A DNA stretch of 64,000 bases from Chlorobiaceae bacterium (GCA_013334225.1 JAAXXY010000013.1:1-64000); one strand, 5' to 3'. Counted from the first letter of the stretch, positions 1 through 8,941 are shown. Notes: generated by a model not told the origin, from the sequence alone. Numbers and translations: made by a program.

Positions 1-439
1 GATTTCGCCCTTTCTGACTCCGTCGTCTTAAGGTTTTCAACCACGCTTTTACCACAAGCTCTCGGTACCTACTCAGAGCTTTGTGATTTCCCGGTACTCC
101 AAAGTATAGACCAAATCCCTGGACGACGCTCTTCAACCATGCTCCGGTTTCGGATATTGGTTCATGCATCTTCCTTCTCAGTTTTTCGGTAATACTTCGG
201 ATGGTGTCTCGCAGTCTTTTGCCTATGGTCTGACGTTTCAGAAAAAACCATCCTTGTCGGGTAACGCTGCATAAGTGTGTAAACCCGAGAAAATTGAAGC
301 TTTCAGGTTTACCTTCTCCCCGTTTCTACCTTCTTTCGGCAGCATACCGACCGAATTCAATCAGCCGGGTTTTCTCAGGGTTGAGGGTGAGTCCAAATTC
401 GGCAAGCCGTTCTTGCATGGCTGTGAGGTGGCAAAAGGA
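1..439 (-). pseudogene. Group II intron reverse transcriptase/maturase remnant (partial)
   Basis: On the minus strand this reads as the second half of a bacterial group II intron reverse transcriptase. It contains the motif EKTRLIEFGR followed by a stretch beginning FNFLGFTH, and continues to the window edge with the typical end-of-RT segment containing LRRRSQKG. An in-frame TAG at about 326-328 interrupts the reading frame between the EKTRLIEFGR region and FNFLGFTH, and no frameshift is needed to read through it. The 5' part of the gene, including the YADD catalytic box, is missing: homology stops near 439, where a WYL-domain fragment begins on the opposite strand. The element is therefore dead. 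I cannot see intron domain V/VI here, because that end lies outside the window. The family call is confident and the exact left boundary is unknown. Confidence 0.85.
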
Positions 440-442
440 TAA

Positions 443-661
443 GAATGGCACCCGACGCAAAGCGTCGAGGAAAGAAACGACGGTTCGCTTGTACTGAAAC
501 TGAAGGCTGGTGCGCTCGACGCGTTGAAACGGTGGGTCATGCGATTCGGCACGCAAGCCGAGGTGGCCTCTCCCCACGAACTGCGTAACATGATCAGAAA
601 GGAGCAGAAGGCATTGATGGGGGTACGACAGATAAACCAAAGCCTGCACAATGTGCCATAA
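443..661 (+). pseudogene. WYL-domain regulator, C-terminal fragment
   Basis: An open frame of about 72 codons begins directly after a TAA at 440-442. It starts with a WHPTQ segment, followed by DGSLVLKLKAG and a stretch of the form W-x-x-x-F-G-x-x-A-E-V-x-x-P-H-E-L-R. This is the usual end of WYL-domain proteins (WHPSQ, DGS, FG, aEV, P-eL). There is no start codon and no DNA-binding or WYL core, so only the C-terminal part survives. WYL proteins are ligand-sensing regulators often associated with defence islands. The fragment abuts the reverse transcriptase remnant head to head at about 440, which marks a rearrangement junction. It is probably not expressed. Confidence 0.7.
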
Positions 662-877
662 TCCTCTATCTCAAAGGTTACATCTCCCAGATAATATTCG
701 CCCAGTTATTCAGATTCGGCACATGAAAAAATAAACTATTGCGTACTTTTACTGTATTATAGACCTTGCACTTTTTTCATCTGTCACATAGACCTCGTAA
801 ATGATTCATATAACCGTGATTTCAGAACCCGGGATTTTTTCAGATATTAAAACAAATAGCATGGATCCCGTGTTATC

Positions 878-1171
878 ATGATACAGTCATTCAGCAATCT
901 GGCAACAGAAGACATTTTCAACGGCGTTCAAACAAAATCGGCACTGAAATTATGCCCTGCATTTTTATGGCGACATGCTGGACGCAAACTCGATCAGCTT
1001 GAGTCAGTGGTTTTTCTTGAAGAATTGAGAATACCGCCGGGAAATCATCTTGAGGCTTTATCAGGAGATCGATACGGACAGCACAGTATCCGTATAAACC
1101 GTCAGTACAGAATTTGTTTCGAGTGGACTGTTTCAGGACCTGAAAACGTGGAAATCATAGATTATCATTAA
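878..1171 (+). CDS. higB: HigB-family toxin (type II toxin-antitoxin)
   Basis: This 97-residue protein resembles HigB/RelE-superfamily ribosome-dependent mRNA interferases. Features are the N-terminal strand IQSFSN, a short helical segment with R-K-L-D-Q-L, the PPGNHLEALSGDR turn and the end HSIRINRQYRICFEW, which carries the basic and aromatic residues expected of the family. The length is normal for HigB. It lies 10 bp upstream of higA on the same strand, in the toxin-first order typical of higBA modules. Expression is probably repressed by HigA bound to the promoter upstream of 878, but I did not find a clear operator. The gene appears intact, with no frameshift. It sits among fragments of other defence genes. 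Confidence 0.93.
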   Translation: MIQSFSNLATEDIFNGVQTKSALKLCPAFLWRHAGRKLDQLESVVFLEELRIPPGNHLEALSGDRYGQHSIRINRQYRICFEWTVSGPENVEIIDYH

Positions 1172-1181
1172 TTTTTACAAT

Positions 1182-1502
1182 ATGATACGCATACCGACGG
1201 ACAGAACCCCGACGCATCCGGGAGAGATGCTGCTCGAAGAATTCCTCACACCTATGGGAATCACACAGCGCATGCTTTCCGATGCCATCCATGTTCCCTT
1301 TCAGCGCATAAACGAGATTATCAACGGGAAACGGGGCGTCACCCCGGCAACCGCACTGAGGCTTGCCGCGTTCTTCGGCAACACGCCCGATTTCTGGTTG
1401 AATCTGCAGCAGCGATGGGACCTCTGCCATGCCGCAGAATCCGAAAAACAGGTCCTGAAAACCATCGTCCGGTTTGCCGCCAAACAACCAGCAAAATCCT
1501 GA
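1182..1502 (+). CDS. higA: HigA-family antitoxin (HTH XRE)
   Basis: This 106-residue protein has the HigA signature near the N terminus (THPGEMLLEEFL). It is followed by a helix-turn-helix of the XRE family (residues about 20-75) and the typical LAAFFGNTPDFWLNLQ segment. It neutralises HigB by direct binding and represses the operon through its HTH. It starts 10 bp after the higB stop and is intact. A second, decayed copy of its first 125 bases lies at 3626-3750, with colinear similarity from the ATG to the codons for the HTH. The locus therefore once held two higA genes, or underwent a duplication. Confidence 0.95.
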   Translation: MIRIPTDRTPTHPGEMLLEEFLTPMGITQRMLSDAIHVPFQRINEIINGKRGVTPATALRLAAFFGNTPDFWLNLQQRWDLCHAAESEKQVLKTIVRFAAKQPAKS

Positions 1503-1601
1503 CAATGATGTTATAACGTTTGCTGAATAGCATATATTGACAACGGCACGCAGGAAAGACGGTTGGTGCATCGTGAAATCTCCGGTAATTCAGCAACCCG
1601 A

Positions 1602-1880
1602 AAAACATTACCACTGATAACCGACTTCACCCCTGCCGACCAGCTCTTTTTCGATCAGGTTCAGGCCGCAGCCACGGAAAACGAAAAAATCCGCCAGGCA
1701 GCGATGGCCAATACGCTTTCGAATTTCGAACCGGTATTCAACCAGCACCTTGAAACCCTGCTGCTTGACCGCATGAACGGAAATGAAGCCATATTCAATC
1801 GAATCATGAACGACGAAGCCTTCAAAACCTTCATCGCTCAGAAACTGATGCATAACGTCTTCGAAAAGATCAATCAGTAG
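1602..1880 (+). pseudogene. hsdR: Type I restriction enzyme HsdR, C-terminal remnant
   Basis: The frame contains a stretch of the form L-P-L-I-T-D-F-T-P-A-D-Q-L-F-F-D-Q-V, then F-x-x-V-F-x-x-x-L-E-x-L-L-L-D-R-M and an ending rich in F and K. This matches the extreme C terminus of EcoR124-like HsdR subunits, where PADQLFFDQ is characteristic. The helicase and nuclease domains (roughly 900 residues) are absent, and no homologous frame lies upstream: higA ends at 1502. The remnant marks the former 3' end of a type I restriction operon. It is open for 93 codons but has no credible start or ribosome binding site. Confidence 0.72.
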
Positions 1881-1937
1881 GCGGAGCCATGAATAGATTT
1901 GAGAGGTGAAAAAATCCGGGATTTCAGGAGCATGAGC

Positions 1938-2580
1938 ATGGCAAGACCTGAAAAAATCTGGCTGTTTCGTATTACACATATCGACAATATTCCTCATATC
2001 TTACGGCATAGGTTGGCTACGCGCTTTTCTCCTGACGCAAATAAATACTTTGTCGAGATCGGAGATATTTCACTTATTGAACGTCAGGGATGACTTATAC
2101 TCCTGTTCCTCCGGTGGTAAATTATCCGAATACATCCCGTTTAACTTTGGCCCGCGTTCACCGATGCTTTACCAGATCGCAACAGGTTTTGACGGTGTAA
2201 AAAAATATCCGCAGGAAGAAATTGTTTACATTATCAGCTCGCTCGATAAAATCAAGGAGCACGAGCTGGAGTATTTTTTTACTGATGGGCATGTACGAAG
2301 CTGCACATCAACTTCTTACAACGACGAAAGCTATCTTGAAATTCTTGACTGGGATGCAATCAATGCGAGGATCTGGAAAAGTGACGATACCGACTTAAGA
2401 AGACAGGAAAAAAAACAGGCTGAATTGCTGGTAAAGCATCATGTTCCAATAAACGCTATTGAGCTTTTTTGCGTTTACAATGAAAAAGCTCAACAAATCC
2501 TGTGTTCCTGTCTGGTGGCGGAAAGTCTGAGTTTCGACGTAAAAATATCTCCACGAAAACTGTATTATGATCACCTATAA
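1938..2580 (+). pseudogene. darT: DarT-type DNA ADP-ribosyltransferase toxin, frameshifted
   Basis: The N-terminal part (from ATG 1938, with AGGAG at 1926-1930) reads MARPEKIWLFRITHIDNIPH and continues to IGDISLIER, as in DarT proteins. The frame then stops at 2091-2093. The rest (YIPFNFGPRSPMLY to the end at 2580) continues in the next frame. Reading past one extra base near 2088 joins them as SLIER/RDDLYSC, matching the family layout. DarT modifies thymidine in single-stranded DNA and acts in toxin-antitoxin and anti-phage systems. The downstream part overlaps darG by 14 bp, the usual operon arrangement. The shift could be a true inactivating mutation or a sequencing error. I see no slippery run that would suggest programmed frameshifting. 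Confidence 0.82.
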
Positions 2581-3604
2581 AACCGGTAACATACTTGATG
2601 CGAAGGTTTCTGCACTGATCAATACGGTCAATACCGTAGGAGTGATGGGCAAAGGAATCGCCCTGCAGTTTAAAAACGCCTTTCCTCAAAATTTCAGCGC
2701 ATACACTGAAGCGGTAAAACGGAAAGAGATCAGAACCGGCATGGTTCAGATCGTACCGGTTTCATCACTGAACGGGATTCAGTACATCATTAATTTCCCA
2801 ACCAAAAACCACTGGCGCTATCCGTCCAAAATCGAATGGATCACGGACGGACTGCAGGACTTGCGGAAGAAGATCGTCGATTACCATATCGAATCCATTG
2901 CGCTCCCCCCACTTGGTTGCGGGAACGGTGGGCTTGACTGGAGTGTCGTGAAAGTTGAGATAGAAAAGGCGCTTCGGGATCTTCCAATTGAAATTCAGGT
3001 CTATGAACCGTCATCCGCTATAAAACAACTGCTCTCGAAAGAGGAAAAACCTGCAGCTGCCCGTTTGACGCCGGTCAGAGCCATGCTGCTTCTTCTGCTT
3101 TACCAATACCGTGCCATGGGCGAGCATGCCAGTGAATTTGCCGCAGAAAAACTCAGCTATTTCCTGCTGAGAGCCGAAGAAACGCAGTTAAAACTTGAAT
3201 TCACCAAAGGGTATTATGGCCCCTATTCCGGTAAGGTCCGCCATGTACTGTATGCACTGAACGGCTATTATCTGAAAGGGTTTGAACAGAAAGCCGCAAA
3301 ACCTTTCGAACCGCTTGAAGTTGTTGTCGAACGCAGTAACGAAGTGATGGAATACATCGAGACGAAATTGAACGCTGTTGAAAAATCACATCTCGACAAA
3401 GTCCTGAAACTTATCAAAGGCTTTGAATCTCCATACGGTCTTGAACTCCTTGCAACCGTTGATTTTCTGATCAGCGAAACAGGAAGCCGCGACCCGAAAT
3501 TTCTCTCAGAAGCGATCAGGCAGTGGTCTGCAAGAAAAGGAGAGTTGTTCCCTCTCGAACACATAAGCCTGGCTGCAGAGCATCTTGAAATGCTGAACAA
3601 CTGA
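2567..3604 (+). CDS. darG: DarG-type antitoxin (macrodomain ADP-ribosylglycohydrolase)
   Basis: This 345-residue protein starts with a macrodomain (residues about 1-155). It has the DarG-like pieces TGNILDAKVSALINTVN, GVMGKGIALQFK and LPPLGCGNGGLDW, which line the ADP-ribose pocket. The C-terminal half (about 165-345) is a helical domain typical of DarG that binds DarT directly. DarG removes ADP-ribose from DNA and also sequesters the toxin. The gene is intact even though its partner toxin is frameshifted. Its start overlaps the darT stop by 14 bp, implying translational coupling. It ends 21 bp before a decayed higA copy. Confidence 0.93.
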   Translation: MITYKTGNILDAKVSALINTVNTVGVMGKGIALQFKNAFPQNFSAYTEAVKRKEIRTGMVQIVPVSSLNGIQYIINFPTKNHWRYPSKIEWITDGLQDLRKKIVDYHIESIALPPLGCGNGGLDWSVVKVEIEKALRDLPIEIQVYEPSSAIKQLLSKEEKPAAARLTPVRAMLLLLLYQYRAMGEHASEFAAEKLSYFLLRAEETQLKLEFTKGYYGPYSGKVRHVLYALNGYYLKGFEQKAAKPFEPLEVVVERSNEVMEYIETKLNAVEKSHLDKVLKLIKGFESPYGLELLATVDFLISETGSRDPKFLSEAIRQWSARKGELFPLEHISLAAEHLEMLNN

Positions 3605-3625
3605 TACTCGTTTCGCTTTCAAATC

Positions 3626-3750
3626 ATGATACGCATACCGACAAACAGGAATCCGACGCATCCCTGAAAAATGCTGCTCGATGAAAATCCTCACTCATAT
3701 CGGAATCACGTAGCGCAAGCTCGCCGATGCCATATATGAACCATTTCAGC
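3626..3750 (+). pseudogene. Decayed second copy of higA (5' end only)
   Basis: The sequence from ATG 3626 aligns colinearly with the first 125 bases of the intact higA at 1182. The shared stretch ATGATACGCATACCGAC is identical, and the similarity continues to the HTH codons. The copy has an in-frame TGA after 13 codons (MIRIPTNRNPTHP, then stop) and small differences further on. It ends where the rhuM remnant begins, near 3750. No adjacent higB copy is visible: the intact darG lies immediately upstream. Confidence 0.8.
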
Positions 3751-4197
3751 CATCACTTTTTCAGCATCCTGAAGAATTTCACGATCCCAGAGTTGCAGAA
3801 ATCCGTTAAGACGGGGTTCCCAGTCTGCCATGAACATGGGAATACGTCGCATTGCCTGAAGTTCAGCCATATCGAGGTTTGCTGAAACAATCCGCTGCAT
3901 TTGAGCAAGCTCGAATCCGGAGAGGTAGTTCCTGGCAATTGAAACGTCGTATTTGTGAATTTTTGCTTTGGGTGCTCCCTCCCAAGTGGTCAGACCCATG
4001 TATTCTTTCTGGTGTTCGGCTCTGTCAACAATGACTTCGGCTGCTGTCTGACCGTGAACAGCATAGTGCATCTTTTTTTGTACAGTGGCAGTTATCCGAA
4101 AATTTCGGACAACTGAATCTTCCTGCAATTCACTGTCACTGAATATTTTTTTCAGGTGATAGTTGATGGTGCGCACATCCACATCAAAGCAAAGATG
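3745..4197 (-). pseudogene. RhuM-family protein remnant with internal deletion
   Basis: The minus-strand frame begins at a point preceded by an in-frame TAA. It reads D-V-D-V-R-T-I-N-Y-H-L, then DSVVRNFRITAT, as in RhuM proteins. It then jumps directly to KMHYAVHGQTAAEVI and continues to KAKIHKYDVSIARNYL and the RRIPMFMADWE segment. In full-length RhuM a long central region separates FRITAT from the HYAVHG block, so that region appears deleted in frame. The N terminus and the last residues are also missing, and the frame runs out into the higA remnant. RhuM genes are frequently embedded in type I restriction operons, which fits the hsdR fragment at 1.6-1.9 kb. It is probably non-functional. 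Confidence 0.75.
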
Positions 4198-4323
4198 TTA
4201 TGAAAGTTTTCACGATAGCATGATATTGACAAAGAACGTACAGGTCCAGCAGCCGGTAAGCCTTGATATCGAAGCGTATCATGCTGAATGCAAAAACATA
4301 ACATCAAGCATCAAATAACAGCC

Positions 4324-6027
4324 ATGCAGATCCCTTTAAACCGGTTTGACGAATATATCGACGATACCATCCTGAAGCGCGGGCTGGCATATTTCAGGAA
4401 AGGAAAGGTCCATGAACCTGAAAAAACAGGTCCGGGCGAGTATGAAGCGGTTGTGGAGGGAACGGAAGACTATACCGTGCGGCTGGTCGTTGCCAACGAG
4501 GTTGTGACCGAGCATGTCTGCAGTTGTCCCTACGACATGGGCCCGGTCTGCAAACATGTGGCTGCCGTCCTGTTTTTCCTGCAGCAGGATACGCTCGATC
4601 TGAAAAAGAAACCCTCCAAAAAAGGCACTGCCGGCGTAAAAAAAACCGCAAAGCGCAAAACCGTTGCCAAGCGTATCGATGAGATGCTTGACAACATCGG
4701 GCATGACGAACTGAAACAGTTCGTCCGCGAACAGGCTGCCGTGAATATCCAGTTCAGGAACCTGCTCCTTGCATCGTTTGCCGTTCATGACCCCGATGAA
4801 TCGAAAGGTTTTTACGAAAAGCAGCTGAAATCGATCATCCGAAGTGCGACCGACAGGTACGGTCTTATCGACTGGTCAACTTCGAATCGTGTAGGTGAAA
4901 CGGTAAACGAGTTTTTACGCCTGGCGAAAAAGCAGCTTGACGGCAATAACCATACAAGCACCATTTACATCTGCACCGCTGTCATGGAACAGATGGTCGA
5001 TGCCCTGCAGAGTTCCGACGACAGCGACGGCTCTATCGGGAATTGTATTTATACCGCTTGCGATATGCTTTTTTCTATTGCGGAATCCCGGCCTCAGGAA
5101 ACTATCAGAAAGCTCCTTCTCGATTATTGCCATGAGGCTGCAGAGAAAAAAATCTATTCCGGCTGGGATTGGCATATCGAGATGCTGCGATTAGCCGCTT
5201 TGCTTGTCATCACCGATGATGAGATCGAACGTCTGACAGGCGATCTTGACAAAGAACAGAGAACAGGATATGACAGCGAAGAAACACAGAGCATAAAGTA
5301 TGGGCTCATTGTAAAAACAAAACGTCAGAAAGAGGCTGAAGCTTATCTTGAAGCGAACCTTGGCAATCCGAAACTTCGGAGAATTGCGATACAGCTGGCG
5401 ATCGAGAAAGGCGATTACGGGAAAGCTGCCGGTATCGCCGGGGATGGAGTCATTTATGACCGGAAAGATCGTCCGGGACTGGTCGTCGAATGGTATGACT
5501 GGCTGCTCAAAATTGCACAGGTCCGGGGTGACCGGGAACAAATTCTGCAATATGCCCGGAAATTGTTTATGGAAAATTTCAGGCATGAACAGGATTATTA
5601 CGCAATCCTGAAACAACAGGTGGAACCGGGGATGTGGTCCGGGTATGTCGAGGATCTCATCAGAGAAATCACCGGAAACAAAAGAAGCTGGTATGCCAGA
5701 GATCAGATTGCGGGCATCTACATCCGCGAGGGATGGCTTGACCGGCTGCTGCGGCTCGTGAAGGCATCGCCCGACCTGAAAACGCTCGAAAAATATGAAA
5801 GTGCACTTGCCGGAGAATACCCCGCGGAGCTGGTCCGCCTATATGCCAGTGCTGTTGTCGAATACCTGAAAACCAATGTCGGCAGGAACCATTATCAGCA
5901 TGCCTGCCGATATCTGCGGAGAATGATCAAGCTCGGCGGAAGAGAAAAAACCAGCGAACTTGTAGCGTTATTTCGTGCAGAGTACTCTCAACGGAAAGCG
6001 TTGATGGAGGAACTGAATAGCTTGTAA
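4324..6027 (+). CDS. SWIM zinc-finger protein
   Basis: This is a 567-residue protein if started at ATG 4324 (MQIPLNRFDEY). An upstream in-frame ATG at 4288 would add 12 residues, and neither start has a strong ribosome binding site. Residues 66-78 form a SWIM finger, C-S-C-P-Y-D-M-G-P-V-C-K-H (CxCx7CxH). A Lys-rich linker follows (about 97-120), then a long helical region of about 440 residues with TPR-like character. SWIM fingers bind DNA or proteins, and the function of this family is not established. The gene stands alone on the plus strand after the decayed rhuM. It appears intact. Confidence 0.85.
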   Translation: MQIPLNRFDEYIDDTILKRGLAYFRKGKVHEPEKTGPGEYEAVVEGTEDYTVRLVVANEVVTEHVCSCPYDMGPVCKHVAAVLFFLQQDTLDLKKKPSKKGTAGVKKTAKRKTVAKRIDEMLDNIGHDELKQFVREQAAVNIQFRNLLLASFAVHDPDESKGFYEKQLKSIIRSATDRYGLIDWSTSNRVGETVNEFLRLAKKQLDGNNHTSTIYICTAVMEQMVDALQSSDDSDGSIGNCIYTACDMLFSIAESRPQETIRKLLLDYCHEAAEKKIYSGWDWHIEMLRLAALLVITDDEIERLTGDLDKEQRTGYDSEETQSIKYGLIVKTKRQKEAEAYLEANLGNPKLRRIAIQLAIEKGDYGKAAGIAGDGVIYDRKDRPGLVVEWYDWLLKIAQVRGDREQILQYARKLFMENFRHEQDYYAILKQQVEPGMWSGYVEDLIREITGNKRSWYARDQIAGIYIREGWLDRLLRLVKASPDLKTLEKYESALAGEYPAELVRLYASAVVEYLKTNVGRNHYQHACRYLRRMIKLGGREKTSELVALFRAEYSQRKALMEELNSL

Positions 6028-6347
6028 CAGCTGCAATCCGTTATTCTCTGTAATATCCTGCAACATCTCGTCAGCGTCTGCTTTTTGTTGTCTGCAGGAA
6101 AATGCACATCAATAGAAAATTGACATAAAATAAAGTTGACTAAATCAATCTTATTTTACAAATTATCATGAAAGCCAATTACCGACGGGATTGTCTGCCT
6201 GCAGATACGTCAAGGTAAGGAACGGGAAAAGTTATGGTTAACGGATTTGGTGTTCCTTTCCTGCTTTGGTTTTACTTGTTACTGTGATACCTTAACAAAA
6301 TGTGTTTTTCAGCTGACCATCAACCTTAATAACTTCGGAGGACCATT
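6028..6347. other. Intergenic stretch before the CsgG-like gene
   Basis: These 320 bases hold no credible gene. The middle is AT-rich and contains TTGACA at 6120-6125 and a second TTGACT 16 bases later, but no good -10 box stands at the right distance, so I do not call a promoter. GGAGG lies six bases before ATG 6348 and is the ribosome binding site of the downstream gene. Confidence 0.6.
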
Positions 6348-7079
6348 ATGAGGATTAAAGCTTTTCTCCTGTTTCTGTTTCTTTTCTCCATCTCTCTGTA
6401 TTCGCAGGGATACGCTCAGGGCTATGGCGACCAAAGACCTCGGCTCGGGGTATTGAGATTTACCAACCACACCTCAGCGGGATGGTGGGATGGCAGTGTC
6501 GGTACCGACCTGCAGGACATGCTCATTGCTGAACTCGCTGCGACGAACAGTTTCCGTGTGCTCGAACGCAAAGAGCTCGATGCAGTTATCATGGAACAGG
6601 ACCTGGGTGCATCAGGAAGAGTAAACCCGCATACAAGATCGAAACTGGGAAAGATCACCGGAGCCAAATACCTGGTTGCCGCAACGGTCTCGGCATTTGA
6701 ACAGAATACAAGCGGCGGCGGCGGCGGGATTTCCTTCGGAGGATTCAGCGTCGGCGGCAGACAGGACAAAGCTTACATGGCTGTAGACCTGAAAGTCATC
6801 GATGTCGAAACAGGCGAAATCTATGATGCACGTACCGTAGAAGCCACCTCGAAATCCAGCGGTATCAGTGTTGGCGTTCACCGCGGAGGTTTCGGCGGCC
6901 ACCTCAACGAATATCAGAACACGCCGGTAGGAAAGGCCATCAGGGCATGTATCATGGAAATCGTGGACTACCTGCAATGTTCTCTGATCGAAGGAAAGAA
7001 CAGCCCATGTATGGATGAGTATTACCAGAAGGAGAGAAACAGGAGAGAGAAGACCAAAGGGTCGATCAATCTTGACTGA
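6348..7079 (+). CDS. CsgG/HfaB-like secreted protein
   Basis: This 243-residue protein has a cleavable signal peptide (residues about 1-24, ending SQGYAQG) and a CsgG-type domain. Diagnostic pieces are RLGVLRFTNHT near residue 32, LAATNSFRVLERKELDAVI and TGAKYLVAATVSAFE. A Gly-rich loop (about 122-138) and VIDVETGEIYDARTVEA follow. CsgG family proteins form or assist outer-membrane export channels, or act as periplasmic assembly factors. Here no lipobox cysteine is present, unlike true CsgG, and no curli genes are nearby, so the export role is only inferred. It has a strong GGAGG site before the ATG and an intrinsic terminator just downstream. Confidence 0.82.
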   Translation: MRIKAFLLFLFLFSISLYSQGYAQGYGDQRPRLGVLRFTNHTSAGWWDGSVGTDLQDMLIAELAATNSFRVLERKELDAVIMEQDLGASGRVNPHTRSKLGKITGAKYLVAATVSAFEQNTSGGGGGISFGGFSVGGRQDKAYMAVDLKVIDVETGEIYDARTVEATSKSSGISVGVHRGGFGGHLNEYQNTPVGKAIRACIMEIVDYLQCSLIEGKNSPCMDEYYQKERNRREKTKGSINLD

Positions 7080-7094
7080 TTGTCAGCAATGCAG

Positions 7095-7127
7095 AGGGGC
7101 GGCTTTTGAAGACTGCCCCTTTTTTTA
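7095..7127 (+). terminator. Intrinsic terminator after the CsgG-like gene
   Basis: Inverted arms AGGGGC (7095-7100) and GCCCCT (7115-7120) are followed by a run of seven T, 16 bases after the stop codon of the plus-strand gene. Confidence 0.85.
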
Positions 7128-7204
7128 TTTACTCCGGCAATAAATGTCTCCCCCCCCCTTTACGACCTGTAGTTGCCGCTTCCATCATGACAGGGAAAGT
7201 TACA

Positions 7205-7543
7205 TCATGCTTTCCTGACAAATTCGGATTTCAGCTGCATCGGCCCGAATCCCTCGACCTTGCAGTCGATGTCATGATCGCCCTCGATGAGACGAATGTT
7301 CTTCACCTTCGTACCGCCCTTGATCACCGATGACGAACCCCTGACCTTCAGGTCCTTGATCACCGTTACCGTATCGCCATCCTGGAGCACGTTACCGTTC
7401 GCATCCTTCCAGACACGGACTTTTTCCTGACCTGAAACCACCGAACTGCTCCATTCGTGGGCACATTCGGGGCAGATATAGAGTGTTCCATCCTCATAGG
7501 TGTATTCAGAATTGCATTTCGGGCAGTTGGGCAGATCGCTCAT
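7205..7543 (-). CDS. yjdM: PhnA/YjdM family zinc-ribbon protein
   Basis: This 112-residue protein has an N-terminal zinc ribbon with two Cys pairs ([13 protein letters not shown], then CPECAHEW). A compact C-terminal domain carries [22 protein letters not shown] and [20 protein letters not shown]. The length and layout match E. coli YjdM (formerly PhnA). The name comes from linkage to phosphonate genes in E. coli, but this protein is not phosphonoacetate hydrolase and its biochemical role is unclear. It is a single gene, convergent with the CsgG-like gene and divergent from methionine gamma-lyase. Confidence 0.93.
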   Translation of the reverse strand: MSDLPNCPKCNSEYTYEDGTLYICPECAHEWSSSVVSGQEKVRVWKDANGNVLQDGDTVTVIKDLKVRGSSSVIKGGTKVKNIRLIEGDHDIDCKVEGFGPMQLKSEFVRKA

Positions 7544-7744
7544 AGTGTTCCTTATTGAATATTGTCAAATCAAAAATTCTGCGCCATAATAACGAATTCC
7601 GACAAAAAACGCATACGGAACCGCATCCAGTATGTCCTGTATCCGGGTGGGTTTTACGGTAACAATTGTGTTGTATCGCGTTTTCTTATTGCTTAATATG
7701 AATCCCGATACCTCACTGAAGCCTGAAATCCCGGAACAGATACA

Positions 7745-8941
7745 ATGACCAGAAACAATCCTGATATGAAAGGGTTTTCCACCCGTGCAATACATCGCGG
7801 ATACGATCCATATGAAGCGCCCGGTGCACTGAACCCGCCAATCCATGTCAGTTCGACCTATACCTTTCCCACGGTCGAAGACGGAAGTGCACGCTTTGCG
7901 GGGGAACAGGAAGGCTTTATCTATTCACGCACGGGCAACCCGACGACGGCGCTGCTCGAAGAGCGCATTGCCGATCTGGAAGGCGGCGAAGCCGCTCTCG
8001 TCACAGCCTCAGGAATGGGTGCGACGGCTGCGCTGCTCTGGACCATTCTTGCCCCCGGAGACGAGGTCATCGCCGATAAAACGCTCTACGGATGCACGTT
8101 CGGATTTTTCAACCACGGACTCGCAAAATTCGGGATCAGGATAACCCATGTCGACCTGACCGATCCCGCCAATCTCGAGGCAGCAATCAGCCTCCGGACC
8201 AAAGCGGTATTTTTCGAGTCACCAGCCAATCCCAACATGCGTCTGGTGGACATTGCGGCAGTTGCGGCGGTCGCCCACGCTCACGGGGCACCGGTAATTG
8301 TGGACAACACCTACTGCACCCCTTACCTCCAGCGGCCTCTGGAACTTGGAGCGGACTATGTCGTGCATTCCGCTACGAAATACCTTGGAGGGCATGGAGA
8401 CCTCATTGCAGGCGCAATCGTCGGCCCGAAAGAATCGATTACAAAAATCCGTTATTACGGTCTGAAAGACATGACCGGCGCCGTACTCTCCTCGCAGGAT
8501 GCGTTCCTTATCCTCCGGGGGCTCAAAACGCTCTCGATACGCATGGAACGTCACAGCGAAAACGCTCAGGGAATCGCGGAATTCCTCGCTTCACACGACA
8601 AAGTCGCGGTCTGCCACTACCCCGGGCTCTCCTCTTTCCCCCAGCGAGAACTTGCAGAAAGACAGATGAAACTCCCCGGCGGCATGGTGGCATTCGAACT
8701 CAGGGGCGGTATCGAAGCAGGTCGGCGTTTCATGAACGCATTGCAGCTCATTACACGCGCCGTAAGCCTCGGAGATGCCGAAAGCCTCGCGCAGCATCCG
8801 GCCAGCATGACTCACTCGTTCTATACCCCCGAGGAACGCATGCTCCACCTGATCGAAGAAGGACTGGTCCGTATTTCAGCGGGGCTCGAAGACCTCGATG
8901 ATCTGCTCCGGGATATCAGTCAGGCATTATCGGCCGTGTGA
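7745..8941 (+). CDS. megL: Methionine gamma-lyase (PLP-dependent)
   Basis: This 398-residue protein is of the Cys/Met-metabolism PLP enzyme family (fold type I). The PLP lysine is K212 in HSATKYLGGHGD. The stretch TLYGCTFGF puts a cysteine at 117, matching Cys116 of Pseudomonas methionine gamma-lyase, which distinguishes it from cystathionine gamma-lyase and gamma-synthase. The N terminus carries ALNPPIHVSSTYTF and YSRTGNPT for phosphate and dimer contacts. The expected reaction is methionine to methanethiol, 2-oxobutyrate and ammonia. It is a monocistronic plus-strand gene. Cystathionine gamma-lyase activity remains possible because the families overlap. Confidence 0.88.
   Translation: MTRNNPDMKGFSTRAIHRGYDPYEAPGALNPPIHVSSTYTFPTVEDGSARFAGEQEGFIYSRTGNPTTALLEERIADLEGGEAALVTASGMGATAALLWTILAPGDEVIADKTLYGCTFGFFNHGLAKFGIRITHVDLTDPANLEAAISLRTKAVFFESPANPNMRLVDIAAVAAVAHAHGAPVIVDNTYCTPYLQRPLELGADYVVHSATKYLGGHGDLIAGAIVGPKESITKIRYYGLKDMTGAVLSSQDAFLILRGLKTLSIRMERHSENAQGIAEFLASHDKVAVCHYPGLSSFPQRELAERQMKLPGGMVAFELRGGIEAGRRFMNALQLITRAVSLGDAESLAQHPASMTHSFYTPEERMLHLIEEGLVRISAGLEDLDDLLRDISQALSAV

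Noticed and set aside
8092-8901. Arg/Pro-rich open frame within methionine gamma-lyase
   Set aside because: Out-of-frame reading of a conserved PLP enzyme; no motif.
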